46,503 nucleotides of DNA from an uncultured Clostridia bacterium. Lineage in GTDB: Bacteria; Bacillota; Clostridia; UBA1381. The position numbers and the translations under genes were made by a program. Position 1 is the stretch's first letter, and the number at the start of each line of letters is the position of its first letter. The notes under the pieces were generated by a model, which saw nothing but the letters and a program-made list of their open reading frames with translations, searched no databases and was not told the origin of the DNA. Location: positions 1-46,503 of the forward strand of contig CANRJY010000017.1 in assembly GCA_947631085.1 (NCBI GenBank). The letters run 5' to 3'. This document shows, piece by piece, positions 7,789 through 17,113 of the stretch.

Positions 7789-8688
7789 ATGGTATTTACT
7801 GTTACATTAAATCCCGCCATAGACTATAAAATGACGGTCGGCGAGTTTAAAATCGGGGCGGTGAACCGCGCTTCGGGCGAAACGCTTACGGCGGGCGGCA
7901 AGGGTATAAATGTTTCAAAAATTCTAAACGAGCTTGATGTTGAAAATACGGCTCTCTTTTTCGCGGCGGGGCGCACCGGCGATATGCTCGTCGAGGCTGT
8001 TAAAGAGGACGGAATAAACTGCGATTTTATCAGGCTCGACAGCGGTATGACGCGCATTAACGTAAAAATCGGCGCGGCGGAGGAAACCGAAATAAACGGC
8101 ACCGGACCATCGCCCGCGCAGGACGACGTAAACGCGCTCAAAAACAGGCTCGAAGCGATAAACGACGGCGATACTCTCGTGCTTGCGGGAAGCGTTCCGA
8201 AATCACTCGGGACGGACGTATACGCGGATATTCTTGAAGGGCTTAAGAACAGGAAAATAAACATCGTGGTTGACGCTGAAGGCGAGCTTCTGACAAATAC
8301 GCTTTCGTACAATCCGTTTCTGATAAAGCCGAACATAAACGAGCTTGCGGCGATTTTTGGGAAGAAGCCGGAAACATTGGAGGAAATACAGTCCATGGCG
8401 GAAAAGCTCGTCGAGCGCGGCGCAAGGAACGTCCTCGTTTCAATGGGTGCGGACGGAGCGGCGCTTGTCAACGAAAACATCAAGCTGTACCGCGAAGCCC
8501 CGAAGGGCAAGGTAATAAGCACGACGGGCTCGGGAGATTCTATGGTCGCGGGATTTATCGCGGGTTTCGGAGAAAAGGGGCATACCGAGGACGGCTTTAA
8601 GCTTGGTCTTGCAGCCGGCAGCGCGAGCGCGTTCCGCGCGGGACTTGCCAAGCGGGATGATATTTACGACGTTATAAATAAGATATAA
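7789..8688 (+). CDS. fruK: 1-phosphofructokinase family hexose kinase
   Basis: 299 residues, standard length for PfkB-family FruK/LacC enzymes. It phosphorylates fructose-1-phosphate or tagatose-6-phosphate with ATP. Marks: TLNPAIDY at the N-terminus (typical of the FruK group), TAGGKGINVSKIL (PfkB signature 1) and TTGSGDSMVAGF near residue 245-255 with the catalytic Asp. No fruA PTS gene or fruR regulator lies beside it, which leaves the sugar open; 1-phosphofructokinase is the best guess. RBS GGAGG. A hairpin lies ~65 bp after the stop. Confidence 0.87.
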   Translation: MVFTVTLNPAIDYKMTVGEFKIGAVNRASGETLTAGGKGINVSKILNELDVENTALFFAAGRTGDMLVEAVKEDGINCDFIRLDSGMTRINVKIGAAEETEINGTGPSPAQDDVNALKNRLEAINDGDTLVLAGSVPKSLGTDVYADILEGLKNRKINIVVDAEGELLTNTLSYNPFLIKPNINELAAIFGKKPETLEEIQSMAEKLVERGARNVLVSMGADGAALVNENIKLYREAPKGKVISTTGSGDSMVAGFIAGFGEKGHTEDGFKLGLAAGSASAFRAGLAKRDDIYDVINKI

Positions 8689-8753
8689 AATAAGACAGCA
8701 AACATGAAGTAAAACTCAAGGGTTAGAAAAAATTTAATTTTAAATTAATCGAT

Positions 8754-8782
8754 AATGAGTTCGGTATTATACCGAACTCATT
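8754..8782 (+). terminator. hairpin terminator between fruK and pdp
   Basis: A perfect 13-bp stem AATGAGTTCGGTA / TACCGAACTCATT with a 3-nt loop between convergent genes. Flanks are A/T-rich on both sides but without a long T-run, so it is probably a moderate, bidirectional terminator. The rest of the 257-bp gap holds no gene I can support. Confidence 0.65.
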
Positions 8783-8945
8783 CTGTTTAATTTCATAGAT
8801 ATTATGTCATCTGTTCCCCGCATATCCATTATAACAGAAACCTTTAATTCAAGCGATTACTTTTTGGATCTTTCCTTTTTGTCCATAGAATATGCACATC
8901 CGAATATGTCTATCTTTGGGGATGCATATCAGATATCCGTCCTTT

Positions 8946-10247
8946 TTACTTTATAATATCATATACAAGCGGCAGCTTTTCGGGCGGCGCTTCGGTGATA
9001 TGCAAAGCGTTCATGAAACGCTGTTCCGCTTCCTTGAGCGGATCCGATTTATTTGTGTAAAGCTCCGCTATCACATCGTTTTCGGATATATAATCACCTG
9101 TTTTTTTACGCAGAATTATTCCCGCGCCGCAGTCTATTTTATCGTCCGCCTTCGCTCGTCCGGCTCCGAGGATCATCGCCGCCATGCCGATTTCCTCCGC
9201 GTTCATCGCGCCGATATATCCGCTTTTTTCCGCGCGGATCTCATGAATAATTTGCGCTTTCGGAAGCTTTTCCGTGTTTTCCAGCGCCGACGCGTCTCCG
9301 CCCTGAGCGGTTATCATTTTGCAAAGCTTTTCAAACGCCGAGCCGTTTTCAATAACTTTTTTTACGTCAGAAACGCACTCGTCATATGCTTTTCCCGAAA
9401 TATACTCCGCCATATGCGCCGCGAGTATTACACATAATTCATATAAATCATTTTTAACCTGTCCGCACAAAACCGACACAGCCTCCTTCACCTCGAGAGC
9501 GTTGCCGACCGCGTTTCCGAGAGGCGCGTCCATGTTCGTTATAAGAGCGGTCACGTTCCTCCCCGCGGATTTTCCTATATCGACCATCGCTTTTGCCAGC
9601 TCCCGCGCGGCTTCGGGATTCTTCATAAACGCGCCGCTGCCGCATTTTACGTCGAGAACTATATTTTGAGAGCCCGCCGCGATTTTTTTGCTCATAACGC
9701 TCGCCGCGATAAGCGGAATACAATCCACAGTCGCGGTGACGTCGCGGAGCGCGTAAAGCCGCTTGTCAGCCGGAGCCAAGTTCTCCGACTGTCCCGCCAC
9801 GCATAATCCTATCTCGTTTACCTGCTTTATAAATTCCTCCGGCTCTATTTCCGTTTTAAATCCGGGAATTGATTCAAGCTTATCGATAGTGCCGCCGGTA
9901 TGACCGAGTCCGCGTCCCGAAAGCTTCGCCGCTTTTCCGCCCAAAGCCGCCGCTATCGGCGCGATGATAAGCGTGGTCTTGTCGCCCACGCCTCCCGTGC
10001 TGTGCTTATCGACGGTTACGCCGTTAATCCCCGACAAATCCATCATATCACCCGAGCGCGCCATCGCCAAAGTGAGCTCGGCTGTCTCGCGCGCCGTCAT
10101 GCCGCGGAAAAACACCGCCATCAAAAACGCGGTTATCTGATAATCGGGAATTGATTTATCCGTCACGCCGCGCACAAGCTCGTTTATTTCGCTTTCGTCA
10201 AGCTCGCCCCCGTTTCGCTTTTTCAAAATTATATCGTACATTCTCAT
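8946..10247 (-). CDS. pdp: pyrimidine-nucleoside phosphorylase
   Basis: 433 residues. Cleaves uridine, thymidine and deoxyuridine with phosphate to the base and (deoxy)ribose-1-phosphate. The NP-II/anthranilate phosphoribosyltransferase-type fold is evident from DKHSTGGVGDK at 80-90 (phosphate loop) and the SGRGLGHTGGT motif, plus the C-terminal lipoyl-like PYNP domain ending near ALHITEAPP. Length and motifs fit Firmicute Pdp (broad specificity) rather than strictly DeoA, though the two cannot be separated with certainty. It is the last gene of the deo operon and overlaps cdd by 4 bp (ATGA). Confidence 0.94.
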   Translation of the reverse strand: MRMYDIILKKRNGGELDESEINELVRGVTDKSIPDYQITAFLMAVFFRGMTARETAELTLAMARSGDMMDLSGINGVTVDKHSTGGVGDKTTLIIAPIAAALGGKAAKLSGRGLGHTGGTIDKLESIPGFKTEIEPEEFIKQVNEIGLCVAGQSENLAPADKRLYALRDVTATVDCIPLIAASVMSKKIAAGSQNIVLDVKCGSGAFMKNPEAARELAKAMVDIGKSAGRNVTALITNMDAPLGNAVGNALEVKEAVSVLCGQVKNDLYELCVILAAHMAEYISGKAYDECVSDVKKVIENGSAFEKLCKMITAQGGDASALENTEKLPKAQIIHEIRAEKSGYIGAMNAEEIGMAAMILGAGRAKADDKIDCGAGIILRKKTGDYISENDVIAELYTNKSDPLKEAEQRFMNALHITEAPPEKLPLVYDIIK

Positions 10248-10648
10248 GATAAATTTTCCTTTCCGAATGAACTCGGGAGCAGCTCGCCGAGCGTCGTTTT
10301 CTTGTATTCCCCGTTCTCTTTGATCGTAATGATCATAAAATCCTCACCGCAGAACTCGCTAAGCGCCTGACGGCATACACCGCACGGATAACAAAAATCC
10401 GTGAAATCTCCGTCCCTTCCGCCGACTACCGCCATCGCCTTAAATTCCCGCTCGCCCTCGCTTACCGCTTTGAAAAACGCGGTACGCTCGGCGCAGTTCG
10501 CAACGGAATAAGCGGCGTTTTCTATGTTGCAGCCTGTGTAAATTTTCCCGTCCTTCGTCAGAAGCGCCGCGCCGACGGTAAAGCCTGAATATGGCGAATA
10601 CGAATTTTCAGCCGCTTTCTTCGCGGCTTCTGTAAGCTTCTCAATCAT
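10244..10648 (-). CDS. cdd: cytidine deaminase
   Basis: 134 residues, the small tetrameric Firmicute type. Converts (deoxy)cytidine to (deoxy)uridine, which Pdp next in the operon can then cleave. The zinc site is visible: NCAERTAFF (first Cys plus the catalytic Glu) and PCGVCRQ (two Cys). SPYSGFTVGAAL and GCNIENAAY are the other conserved blocks. It overlaps deoB upstream by 8 bp and pdp downstream by 4 bp, so translation is tightly coupled. Confidence 0.97.
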   Translation of the reverse strand: MIEKLTEAAKKAAENSYSPYSGFTVGAALLTKDGKIYTGCNIENAAYSVANCAERTAFFKAVSEGEREFKAMAVVGGRDGDFTDFCYPCGVCRQALSEFCGEDFMIITIKENGEYKKTTLGELLPSSFGKENLS

Positions 10649-11804
10649 TTTTCATTTCCTCTAAAAAACTCTTTCCCTCGATTTGCGCGTCGATCCCGAA
10701 AATATCCGCTATCGTTTTTCCTATGTCCGCAAAGCTTTCGAGCGTACCGAGATTTACGGGCTTTATTTTTTTGCCGTACGCGATGATAAACGTGTACTCG
10801 CGCGAGTGGTCGGTGCTCGGAGTGGCGGGGTCGCAGCCGTGGTCGGAAGTAATCATAAGTATATCGTCCTTCCCGAGCTTTTCTGTAAACGATGGCAGCC
10901 AATTATCAAATTCGGCGAGCGCCGCCGCATAGCCGTCAACGTCGTTGCGGTGACCGTATAGCATATCGAAATCAACGAGATTCACAAAGCACAGCCCGTC
11001 AAAATTTCTGCCCGCCAAAGCGAGAGTTTTCTCTGTTCCGTCGGTATTTCCGACGGTCGTGATTTTTTCCGTAACGCCTTTACCGCCGAAAATATCCGAA
11101 ATTTTCCCGACCGCGATAACGTCCTTGCCGTTATTTTTGAGTATATCGAGAAGCGTGTCCTTCGGCGGCTCGAGTGAAAAATCATGTCTTTTCGCTGTCC
11201 GAGTGAAATTGCCCGCCTCTCCTATAAACGGACGGGCGATAACGCGTCCCACGCCGTGCTCGCCCGTTAAAATTTTCCTCGCAATACGACAATATTCATA
11301 CAGCTGCTCGACCGAAACAACATCCTCGTGCGCCGCGATTTGAAAAACGCTGTCAGCGCTGGTGTAGACGATAAGCGCGCCCGTTTCCATATGCTCCGCG
11401 CCGTAGTCCTTTATAACCTCGGTGCCGGAATACGGCTTGTTGCAAAGCGTTTTGCGCCCTGTTTGCTTTTCAAATTCCGCTATGACTTCATCGGGAAAGC
11501 CGCACGGATATGTCGGCATCGGTTTTTCCGAAACAAGACCGCATATTTCCCAATGACCCGTTGTCGTGTCCTTGCCCTTCGATTTTTCCATGCATCTGCC
11601 GAATGCCGCTGTCGGCGCGGGATCATCGGGTAAAAAATCCACTCCGTCTATATTGAAAAGTCCCGTTTTCGCGAGATTTGGAAGCTTGAATTTTTCAGAC
11701 TTCGACACTGATTTTAACGTATTGCTCCCCGCGTCGCCGTAGGCAGCCGCATCGGGAAGCTCGCCAATGCCGAAGCTGTCGAGAACTATTAAAAATACAC
11801 GCAT
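10641..11804 (-). CDS. deoB: phosphopentomutase
   Basis: 387 residues, full length. Interconverts (deoxy)ribose-1-phosphate and -5-phosphate, linking the phosphorylases to DeoC. It is an alkaline-phosphatase-superfamily metalloenzyme: DSFGIGELPDA near the N-terminus gives metal ligands, TTGHWEI carries the phosphorylated Thr region, and ITSDHGCDP and STDHSREY supply the C-terminal metal ligands. The start ATG lies 3 nt after the deoD stop. It is the middle gene of deoC-deoD-deoB-cdd-pdp. Confidence 0.97.
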   Translation of the reverse strand: MRVFLIVLDSFGIGELPDAAAYGDAGSNTLKSVSKSEKFKLPNLAKTGLFNIDGVDFLPDDPAPTAAFGRCMEKSKGKDTTTGHWEICGLVSEKPMPTYPCGFPDEVIAEFEKQTGRKTLCNKPYSGTEVIKDYGAEHMETGALIVYTSADSVFQIAAHEDVVSVEQLYEYCRIARKILTGEHGVGRVIARPFIGEAGNFTRTAKRHDFSLEPPKDTLLDILKNNGKDVIAVGKISDIFGGKGVTEKITTVGNTDGTEKTLALAGRNFDGLCFVNLVDFDMLYGHRNDVDGYAAALAEFDNWLPSFTEKLGKDDILMITSDHGCDPATPSTDHSREYTFIIAYGKKIKPVNLGTLESFADIGKTIADIFGIDAQIEGKSFLEEMKND

Positions 11805-11807
11805 AGC

Positions 11808-12518
11808 TTATACCTCCGCGGCTGTTTCAAGAGCAAGCTTCATCATTTGGGTAAAAGATTTTTCACGTTCCTCGCTTGATGTTTCGGCGCCCCTTAAAGG
11901 GCAATCCGAAATCGTGCATATCGCAAGCGCGTTTTTTCCCGACCGCGCCGCGTTCATATAAAGCGCAGCCGCTTCCATTTCAACAGCCAAAACGCCCATT
12001 TTCCGCCACTTTTTCAGAGCGTCCGCGTCGTCGTCATAGAATGTGTCGGATGAATACAGATTTCCGACATGCAGCTTAATTCCCAATTTTTCGCTTATTT
12101 CATCGCATTTTTTCAAAAGCGAATAGCTTGCCGTCGGAGCATATGTTCCGGTAAGTCCGTACTGCGTCATATACGCCGAATTTGTGCAAGCGCCTATTCC
12201 GGCTACGATATCGTATAAATTCAAATTATCCGCGAGCGCTCCCGCCGAGCCGACGCGGATTATGTTTTCCACGCCGAAAAAGTTAAACAGCTCATAGCTG
12301 TAGATACCTATCGACGGCATACCCATGCCGCTTGCCATAACGGAAACGGCTTTGCCGTTATACTCGCCCGTGTAGCCCTGCACGCCGCGCACATTATTCA
12401 CAAGCTTCGCGTTTTTTAAGAAATTTTCCGCGATGAATTTCGAACGCAGCGGGTCGCCTGGCATCAATACGGTTTTCGCAAAATCGCCTTTTTCCGCGTT
12501 AATATGAGGTGTCGCCAT
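11808..12518 (-). CDS. deoD: purine-nucleoside phosphorylase DeoD-type
   Basis: 236 residues, the size of hexameric DeoD enzymes. It splits purine (deoxy)nucleosides with phosphate. Marks: TPHINAEKGDFAKTVLMPGDPLR at the start (phosphate- and ribose-binding residues), IRVGSAGAL, and the C-terminal VEMEAAALY and TISDCPLRG blocks that hold the ribose-binding Glu and the catalytic Asp. The start lies 1 nt after the deoC stop. Confidence 0.96.
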   Translation of the reverse strand: MATPHINAEKGDFAKTVLMPGDPLRSKFIAENFLKNAKLVNNVRGVQGYTGEYNGKAVSVMASGMGMPSIGIYSYELFNFFGVENIIRVGSAGALADNLNLYDIVAGIGACTNSAYMTQYGLTGTYAPTASYSLLKKCDEISEKLGIKLHVGNLYSSDTFYDDDADALKKWRKMGVLAVEMEAAALYMNAARSGKNALAICTISDCPLRGAETSSEEREKSFTQMMKLALETAAEV

Positions 12519-12519
12519 T

Positions 12520-13173
12520 TTAATTGCCTCCCTTGATAATTTTTACTATTCTGCTCGTACCTAATCTGTCCACGCCTGATTCTATAAATTTTTCCGCGTC
12601 CGCGAGCGATGAGATCCCGCCCGCCGCTTTGATTTTTACATTCGGAGCGACGTGCTTTTTGAAAAGGGTAATATCTTCAAAAGTCGCGCCGCCGGTTGAA
12701 AATCCCGTTGACGTCTTGATAAAATCCGCGCCCGATTCGGACACGATTTCACACATTTTTATCTTTTCCTCATCGGTCAGCAGACATGTTTCGATTATTA
12801 CCTTTAATATTTTATCGCCGCAGACGTCCTTCAAAGCGCGTATCTCGTCAAGAATCAAATCGTATTTTTTATCCTTGAGCCAACCTAAATTTATCACCAT
12901 ATCGCATTCGTCCGCGCCGTTTTCCAAAGCGTCCCTTGTTTCGGCGATTTTCGCCGCCGTTGTGTTATAGCCGTTGGGAAAGCCTATTACGGTGCAGATT
13001 TTGACCCGTCCCTTTGCGTATTCCGCCGTGCTCTTCACATATGAGGGCGGTATGCAGACCGACGCGGTTTTATATTTTATCCCGTCGTCGCAGATTGCTT
13101 TTATTTCCTTCCACCCCGCCGTCTGCGAGAGCAGCGTGTGGTCCACTTTTTTTAAAATTTCATTTATATCCAT
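12520..13173 (-). CDS. deoC: deoxyribose-phosphate aldolase
   Basis: 217 residues from the ATG at 13173, which has AAAGGG 10 nt upstream. An in-frame ATG at 13191 would add six residues but has no RBS. Cleaves 2-deoxyribose-5-phosphate to glyceraldehyde-3-phosphate and acetaldehyde, the outlet of the salvage pathway. A class I aldolase: DHTLL near the start, [26 protein letters not shown] (Schiff-base Lys) and VKIKAAGGI (second active-site Lys). It is the first gene of the operon, downstream of a good promoter. Confidence 0.95.
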   Translation of the reverse strand: MDINEILKKVDHTLLSQTAGWKEIKAICDDGIKYKTASVCIPPSYVKSTAEYAKGRVKICTVIGFPNGYNTTAAKIAETRDALENGADECDMVINLGWLKDKKYDLILDEIRALKDVCGDKILKVIIETCLLTDEEKIKMCEIVSESGADFIKTSTGFSTGGATFEDITLFKKHVAPNVKIKAAGGISSLADAEKFIESGVDRLGTSRIVKIIKGGN

Positions 13174-13203
13174 TTTTTTATACCCTTTCATATTTATATA
13201 AAA

Positions 13204-13232
13204 ATTATATAATAAACCGAGGAAAAAATCAA
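13204..13232 (-). promoter_or_regulatory. SigA promoter of the deo operon
   Basis: Minus strand: TTGATT (13227-13232), 17-bp spacer, TATAAT (13204-13209), about 30 bp upstream of deoC. No obvious DeoR operator palindrome is visible. Confidence 0.78.
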
Positions 13233-13254
13233 TATAAGTGTTTCAAGAAATTAC

Positions 13255-13283
13255 TTGATATATCATTAAAAATATATTATACT
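13255..13283 (+). promoter_or_regulatory. SigA promoter of mscS-rsmF
   Basis: TTGATA (13255-13260), 17-bp spacer, TATACT (13278-13283), directly ahead of the GGAGG RBS of the MscS gene. The leader would be only about 15 nt. It is divergent from the deo promoter. Confidence 0.75.
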
Positions 13284-13302
13284 TATAACGGAGGTGCGTG
13301 TA

Positions 13303-14121
13303 ATGACCGTGTACGATATTTTTCATATTCTGAGTGAAAGCAAGCTCATAAAATCAGCCTTAATTCTCGTTTTGGCAATAATAATAAACTACGTTTTCAG
13401 ATTTGCCATAAACGCGTTTGTAAAACGGGTGGAAAATCATAATCCGGAAAACGCGCCGAAAATGCACACTCTGTTTTCTATCATGCGCACATCGGTTATG
13501 ATTTTGATTTATTTCACAGCCGCCGTTTTTATATTCCAGATACTTTTCGATACCGACGCGGCTACCATTGTCACCGCCACCGGAATTGTCGGCGTGGTGA
13601 TAGGCTTCGGCGCGCAGAGTATAGTTAAGGACTCGATAAGCGGGTTTTTCATATTGCTTGAAAACCAATACGCCGTGGATGATCTTGTTACGGTCGAAAA
13701 CTTTACGGGTTATGTTGAATCGGTAACCATACGCACCACAGTTATACGCAATTTTGAAGGAGACAGGCTCATAATACCGAACGGAAACATGACGCAGATT
13801 ATAAATCACAACCGCGACGACAAGCGAGTGCTTTTAAACGTACATATTTCCTATGACGAGTCCGTTGACAAGGCTTTCGCGGTTATCCGCACGGCGTTGG
13901 AAAAAGCAAGCCGCGAGGTCGTGGGATTGGTCGGAGTGCCGGAGCTTTTGGGAGTGACTGAACTCGGTCCGATAGCGGTAAAAATACTTATACTCGCCCA
14001 CTGTGAAACGGGAGCTCAATATGAGGTGGAACGCGCCGTTTTGAAACGGATAAAGGACGCTTTTGATGAAAATAAAATAAAAATGCCGATGATGGAGAAA
14101 ACAGATGAATCTGCCCGATAA
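13303..14121 (+). CDS. mscS: MscS-family mechanosensitive channel
   Basis: 272 residues from the ATG at 13303, which has GGAGG 8 nt upstream; a GTG at 13294 overlaps that RBS and is rejected. This is a tension-gated channel that releases solutes on hypo-osmotic shock. Membrane segments at about 13-35, 55-78 and 85-115; the last is the pore helix and contains the Gly/Ala-rich GVVIGFGAQSIVKDSISGFFI pattern typical of MscS TM3. The beta domain follows (VTVENFTGYVESVTIRTTVIR, then IIPNG). It overlaps the methyltransferase gene by 17 bp. Confidence 0.93.
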   Translation: MTVYDIFHILSESKLIKSALILVLAIIINYVFRFAINAFVKRVENHNPENAPKMHTLFSIMRTSVMILIYFTAAVFIFQILFDTDAATIVTATGIVGVVIGFGAQSIVKDSISGFFILLENQYAVDDLVTVENFTGYVESVTIRTTVIRNFEGDRLIIPNGNMTQIINHNRDDKRVLLNVHISYDESVDKAFAVIRTALEKASREVVGLVGVPELLGVTELGPIAVKILILAHCETGAQYEVERAVLKRIKDAFDENKIKMPMMEKTDESAR

Positions 14122-15463
14122 ATTTACACAGCGAATGAAAAATATGCTCGGCGGCGAATTTGACGAATTTATTGCCGCCTTTGAAAACGCGCCGATAAAT
14201 TACGGAATACGCGTAAACACGCTTAAAGAAGGAGCAAAAGAGGCTGTATTGTCAAAATTTAGAAATTTGGAGCGCATACCGTGGTGCGGAAACGGATTTT
14301 ACGCGGATAAATCTGTAATTTCCGGAACGCATCCTTTTCATATCGCGGGACTTTTTTATTTTCAGGAGCCGTCGGCGATGGCGGTCGTCGAAGGACTCCC
14401 AATCGAAAAGGGTGATTTTGTACTCGATTTATGCGCCGCTCCCGGGGGAAAATCAACGCAAACGGCGGCAAAGCTCGGAAATACGGGACTTCTCGTATCA
14501 AATGAAATAATAAAAAAACGCGCGGATATTTTGTCCGAAAATATCGAGCGCATGGGAATAAAAAACGCGGTGATAACAAACGAAACACCGCAGAGACTGG
14601 CTGAAAAATATCCTGATTTTTTCGATAAAATAATAGTTGACGCGCCCTGCTCGGGCGAAGGAATGTTTCGGAAGGAACCGCAGGCAATTACGGAATGGAG
14701 TATTGAGCATACGATATCGTGCGCCGCGCGGCAGAAAAATATTCTCGACAGCGCCGTAAAAATGCTGAAATCCGGCGGTTATATCATATATTCGACCTGC
14801 ACCTTCTCCCCCGAGGAAAATGAAAAAATTGCCGCGTATTTGATTGAAAATCACGGCATGGAGCTTGTAGAAATGAAAGAGCTTTCCATGCTTGACAACG
14901 GAAGAACGGAATGGTCTGAAAGTGATTACGATATGGCAAAAACGCGCCGCATCTTTCCTCACAAACAAAACGGCGAGGGACATTTTATCGCACTTTTTAA
15001 AAAAAGAGGTGAAAAAACGGAACGCAAAACCGAAAAAAATAAATCGTGTCAAGCCGAAAAAGAAGCGGTTAAAATGTTTAAAGATTTTGAAGCGAAGTAT
15101 CTTAACACGGATATAAACGGCGATTTCTGTCTTTTCGGCGAAAGACTTTATTTAAAACCCGAAGGGATAAACATAGACAAAATAAAAGTAGTCCGCTGCG
15201 GACTGTTTCTCGGAGAATGTAAAAAAAATCGTTTTGAACCGTCTCACGCGCTCGCGCTCGCTTTGGAAAAAAATGATTTTAAAAATTATGTAAACCTTAA
15301 ATCGGATGACAGCAATTTAAAAAAATATCTTCACGGAGATGTTATAAGCTGTGACAGGTCGGGTTGGTGCGCCGTTTTGGCTGAAAATTATCCGATAGGA
15401 TGGGGAAAAGCGTCGGGCGGAGTTTTAAAAAATCATTTTCCGAAAAAATTGAGAATAAAATAA
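14105..15463 (+). CDS. RsmF/YebU-type rRNA (cytosine-C5) methyltransferase
   Basis: 452 residues. SAM-dependent m5C methyltransferase of the NOL1/NOP2/Sun group. SAM motif I is LDLCAAPGGKSTQ near 108-119; the two catalytic-type cysteines are Cys182 (DAPCSGEGMF) and Cys232 (YSTCTFSPEEN). The N-terminal part (IRVNTLK, FQEPSAM) is the RsmF-like domain. The C-terminal ~150 residues match the RNA-binding extension of RsmF (KVVRCGLFLGE, HALAL), placing it nearer RsmF than RsmB. The target is presumably 16S rRNA, but the position is not inferable. It is translationally coupled to mscS. Confidence 0.9.
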   Translation: MNLPDKFTQRMKNMLGGEFDEFIAAFENAPINYGIRVNTLKEGAKEAVLSKFRNLERIPWCGNGFYADKSVISGTHPFHIAGLFYFQEPSAMAVVEGLPIEKGDFVLDLCAAPGGKSTQTAAKLGNTGLLVSNEIIKKRADILSENIERMGIKNAVITNETPQRLAEKYPDFFDKIIVDAPCSGEGMFRKEPQAITEWSIEHTISCAARQKNILDSAVKMLKSGGYIIYSTCTFSPEENEKIAAYLIENHGMELVEMKELSMLDNGRTEWSESDYDMAKTRRIFPHKQNGEGHFIALFKKRGEKTERKTEKNKSCQAEKEAVKMFKDFEAKYLNTDINGDFCLFGERLYLKPEGINIDKIKVVRCGLFLGECKKNRFEPSHALALALEKNDFKNYVNLKSDDSNLKKYLHGDVISCDRSGWCAVLAENYPIGWGKASGGVLKNHFPKKLRIK

Positions 15464-15486
15464 GGGAGCGATTTTATCGCTCCCTT
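15462..15486 (+). terminator. bidirectional terminator (rsmF-like / aquaporin)
   Basis: Perfect 11-bp stem AAGGGAGCGAT / ATCGCTCCCTT with a TTT loop. It is followed by GATTTTT on the plus strand and by ATTTTATT on the minus strand, between convergent gene ends. Confidence 0.85.
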
Positions 15487-15498
15487 GATTTTTAATTA

Positions 15499-16197
15499 TT
15501 ATTCCTTTGAAAGAAATTTGTAAACCACAGCAGCTATTGCCGCGCCCAATAACGGCGCCACAATAAACAGCCATACCTGCGAAATCGCGGTGGAGTCCGA
15601 AATAGCGTTAAGGATCGCCGGACCGAGGCTCCTCGCCGGATTTACCGAGGTTCCCGTAAACGGAACGCCGAAAATGTGAACCAAAGTAAGAGTAAGACCT
15701 ATAACAAGACCTGTTACAGGAGTGAACTCGCCCTTTGATGTAACACCGAGAATGGCAAGGATAAATACAAATGTAAGAACGACCTCAACAAGGAAGCACT
15801 GTCCCATATTCGCGCCTATAGCGCTCGCTTCGCCGAAACCATTTGTTCCCAGCGACGCGCTCGAGCCGAGTATCAACACAAGAATAGCAGCTCCGGCAAT
15901 CGCGCCGAGAACCTGAGACGCTACATAAATTCCGAACTCTTTCGCGCTCATTTTGCCTGAGATGAGCATAGCGAGCGATACAGCGGGATTTATGTGACAG
16001 CCTGATATATTACCTATCGAATAAGCCATAGCCACAATTACGAGACCGAATGCAAAAGCTATAAGAAGCGTTGTCACAGCGAGCGGAATGGCAAAACCCG
16101 ATAATTCCGCAAGCGTGTTTGCCGCTACGGCACTGCCGCATCCGAAAATTACAAGAACAGCAGTTCCTATAAATTCAGCAATACTTTTCTTTAACAT
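15499..16197 (-). CDS. aquaporin / MIP-family channel
   Basis: 232 residues with six hydrophobic spans, the usual size for AqpZ. Both half-helix motifs are intact: NPA at 70-72 (CHINPAVS) and NPA at 186-188 (TSVNPARSLGP), with the selectivity-filter Arg189 after the second. The short loop after the second NPA and overall size favour a water channel over a glycerol facilitator, though glycerol or other small solutes cannot be excluded and no glpK/glpD is near. It stands alone, with the RBS AGGAGG and an A/T-rich upstream region. It may work with the neighbouring MscS in osmotic balance (inference). Confidence 0.92.
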   Translation of the reverse strand: MLKKSIAEFIGTAVLVIFGCGSAVAANTLAELSGFAIPLAVTTLLIAFAFGLVIVAMAYSIGNISGCHINPAVSLAMLISGKMSAKEFGIYVASQVLGAIAGAAILVLILGSSASLGTNGFGEASAIGANMGQCFLVEVVLTFVFILAILGVTSKGEFTPVTGLVIGLTLTLVHIFGVPFTGTSVNPARSLGPAILNAISDSTAISQVWLFIVAPLLGAAIAAVVYKFLSKE

Positions 16198-16319
16198 AAA
16201 ATTTCCTCCTTTTTGTATAGAAACTTATTTTTATAGTAATTATATAATAACACATTTTTCCAAAAATTTCAATATTTTTTACAAAAATAAAATAAATTTC
16301 TATAAAAAAATGTACAATA

Positions 16320-17033
16320 TTATATAATCAAGCCTCCGTTGGGGCTTATAATCTGTCCCGTAATAAAGTCAGCGTCTTTTGAAGCGAGATAAAGAGCGAG
16401 ACGCGCTGTTTCCCGCGCCGTTCCGAAACGCGAAAGAGGAGTTTCATCGCAAAGCTCTTTTCTTGTTTCGTCGTCGAGATGAGAGTTCATATCCGTGTCA
16501 ATGACGCCCGGGGCTATGCAGTTAACATTTATACCTGATAATCCGAGTTCCTTCGCCAAAGCCTTCGTAAATCCTATAACCGCCGCTTTTGACGCGCTGT
16601 AATGCACCTCGCAGCTCGCGCCCGATATTCCCCAAACGGAGGAAAAATTTATTATTTTTCCGCTTTTTTTGTAAATCATATCGGGCAGAACGGCTTTTGT
16701 GACAAGGAACATACCCTTCATATTTATATTGAACATCCTGTCCCAGTCATCTTCGGTAATATCCGAAAAGAGCTTTTGCTCGGCTATTCCCGCATTATTT
16801 ACAAGAACGTCTATTTTTCCGTATTCATGTATTTTTTCTATCATACGAGAAACATCAGCCGAATTTGATATATCCGCCTTTATCATGACGCAGCCCGTCC
16901 GCTCGCGCAGAGCTTCGGCGGCTTCCCCGCTTTTATTGTAATTTAAAAATACTCTGTATCCGTTCTTGGAAAATTCTTCTACGCACGCCGCTCCGATCCC
17001 GCGGCTGCCTCCGGTAATCAATACGTTTTTCAT
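16320..17033 (-). CDS. SDR-family oxidoreductase, FabG/YmfI-like
   Basis: 237 residues, a single Rossmann-fold short-chain dehydrogenase. NAD(P)-binding TGGSRGIG at 7-14, NNAGI near 88-92, catalytic Ser in NFSSV and the YSASK tetrad (Tyr, Lys), then APGVIDTDM. Sequence style matches 3-oxoacyl-ACP reductase FabG and its relative YmfI, the elongation-factor-P 5-aminopentanone reductase. No fatty-acid genes lie nearby, so an isolated FabG paralogue or YmfI is equally plausible. RBS GGAGGAAAC. It is divergent from dnaA. Confidence 0.85.
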   Translation of the reverse strand: MKNVLITGGSRGIGAACVEEFSKNGYRVFLNYNKSGEAAEALRERTGCVMIKADISNSADVSRMIEKIHEYGKIDVLVNNAGIAEQKLFSDITEDDWDRMFNINMKGMFLVTKAVLPDMIYKKSGKIINFSSVWGISGASCEVHYSASKAAVIGFTKALAKELGLSGINVNCIAPGVIDTDMNSHLDDETRKELCDETPLSRFGTARETARLALYLASKDADFITGQIISPNGGLII

Positions 17034-17113
17034 GTTTCCTCCTTTTTAACTTAAGCTCTATAAGCTTATTTTACCTTATTAAGAAAAAAATCTCAACTGT
17101 TTTTAGTTTTTTC

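Noticed and set aside
8767-8829. 20-codon minus-strand ORF in the fruK-pdp gap
   Set aside because: No RBS, stop codon inside the terminator hairpin, too short to support.
4150-8945. 14-bp sequence AAAGGACGGATATC shared at 4150-4163 and (inverted) 8932-8945
   Set aside because: A few shared 14-mers are expected by chance in 46 kb on two strands, and the flanks diverge; not called a repeat.
8892-9437. 181-codon plus-strand frame across the pdp end
   Set aside because: Overlaps the conserved C-terminal part of pyrimidine-nucleoside phosphorylase, has no RBS and no recognisable domain.
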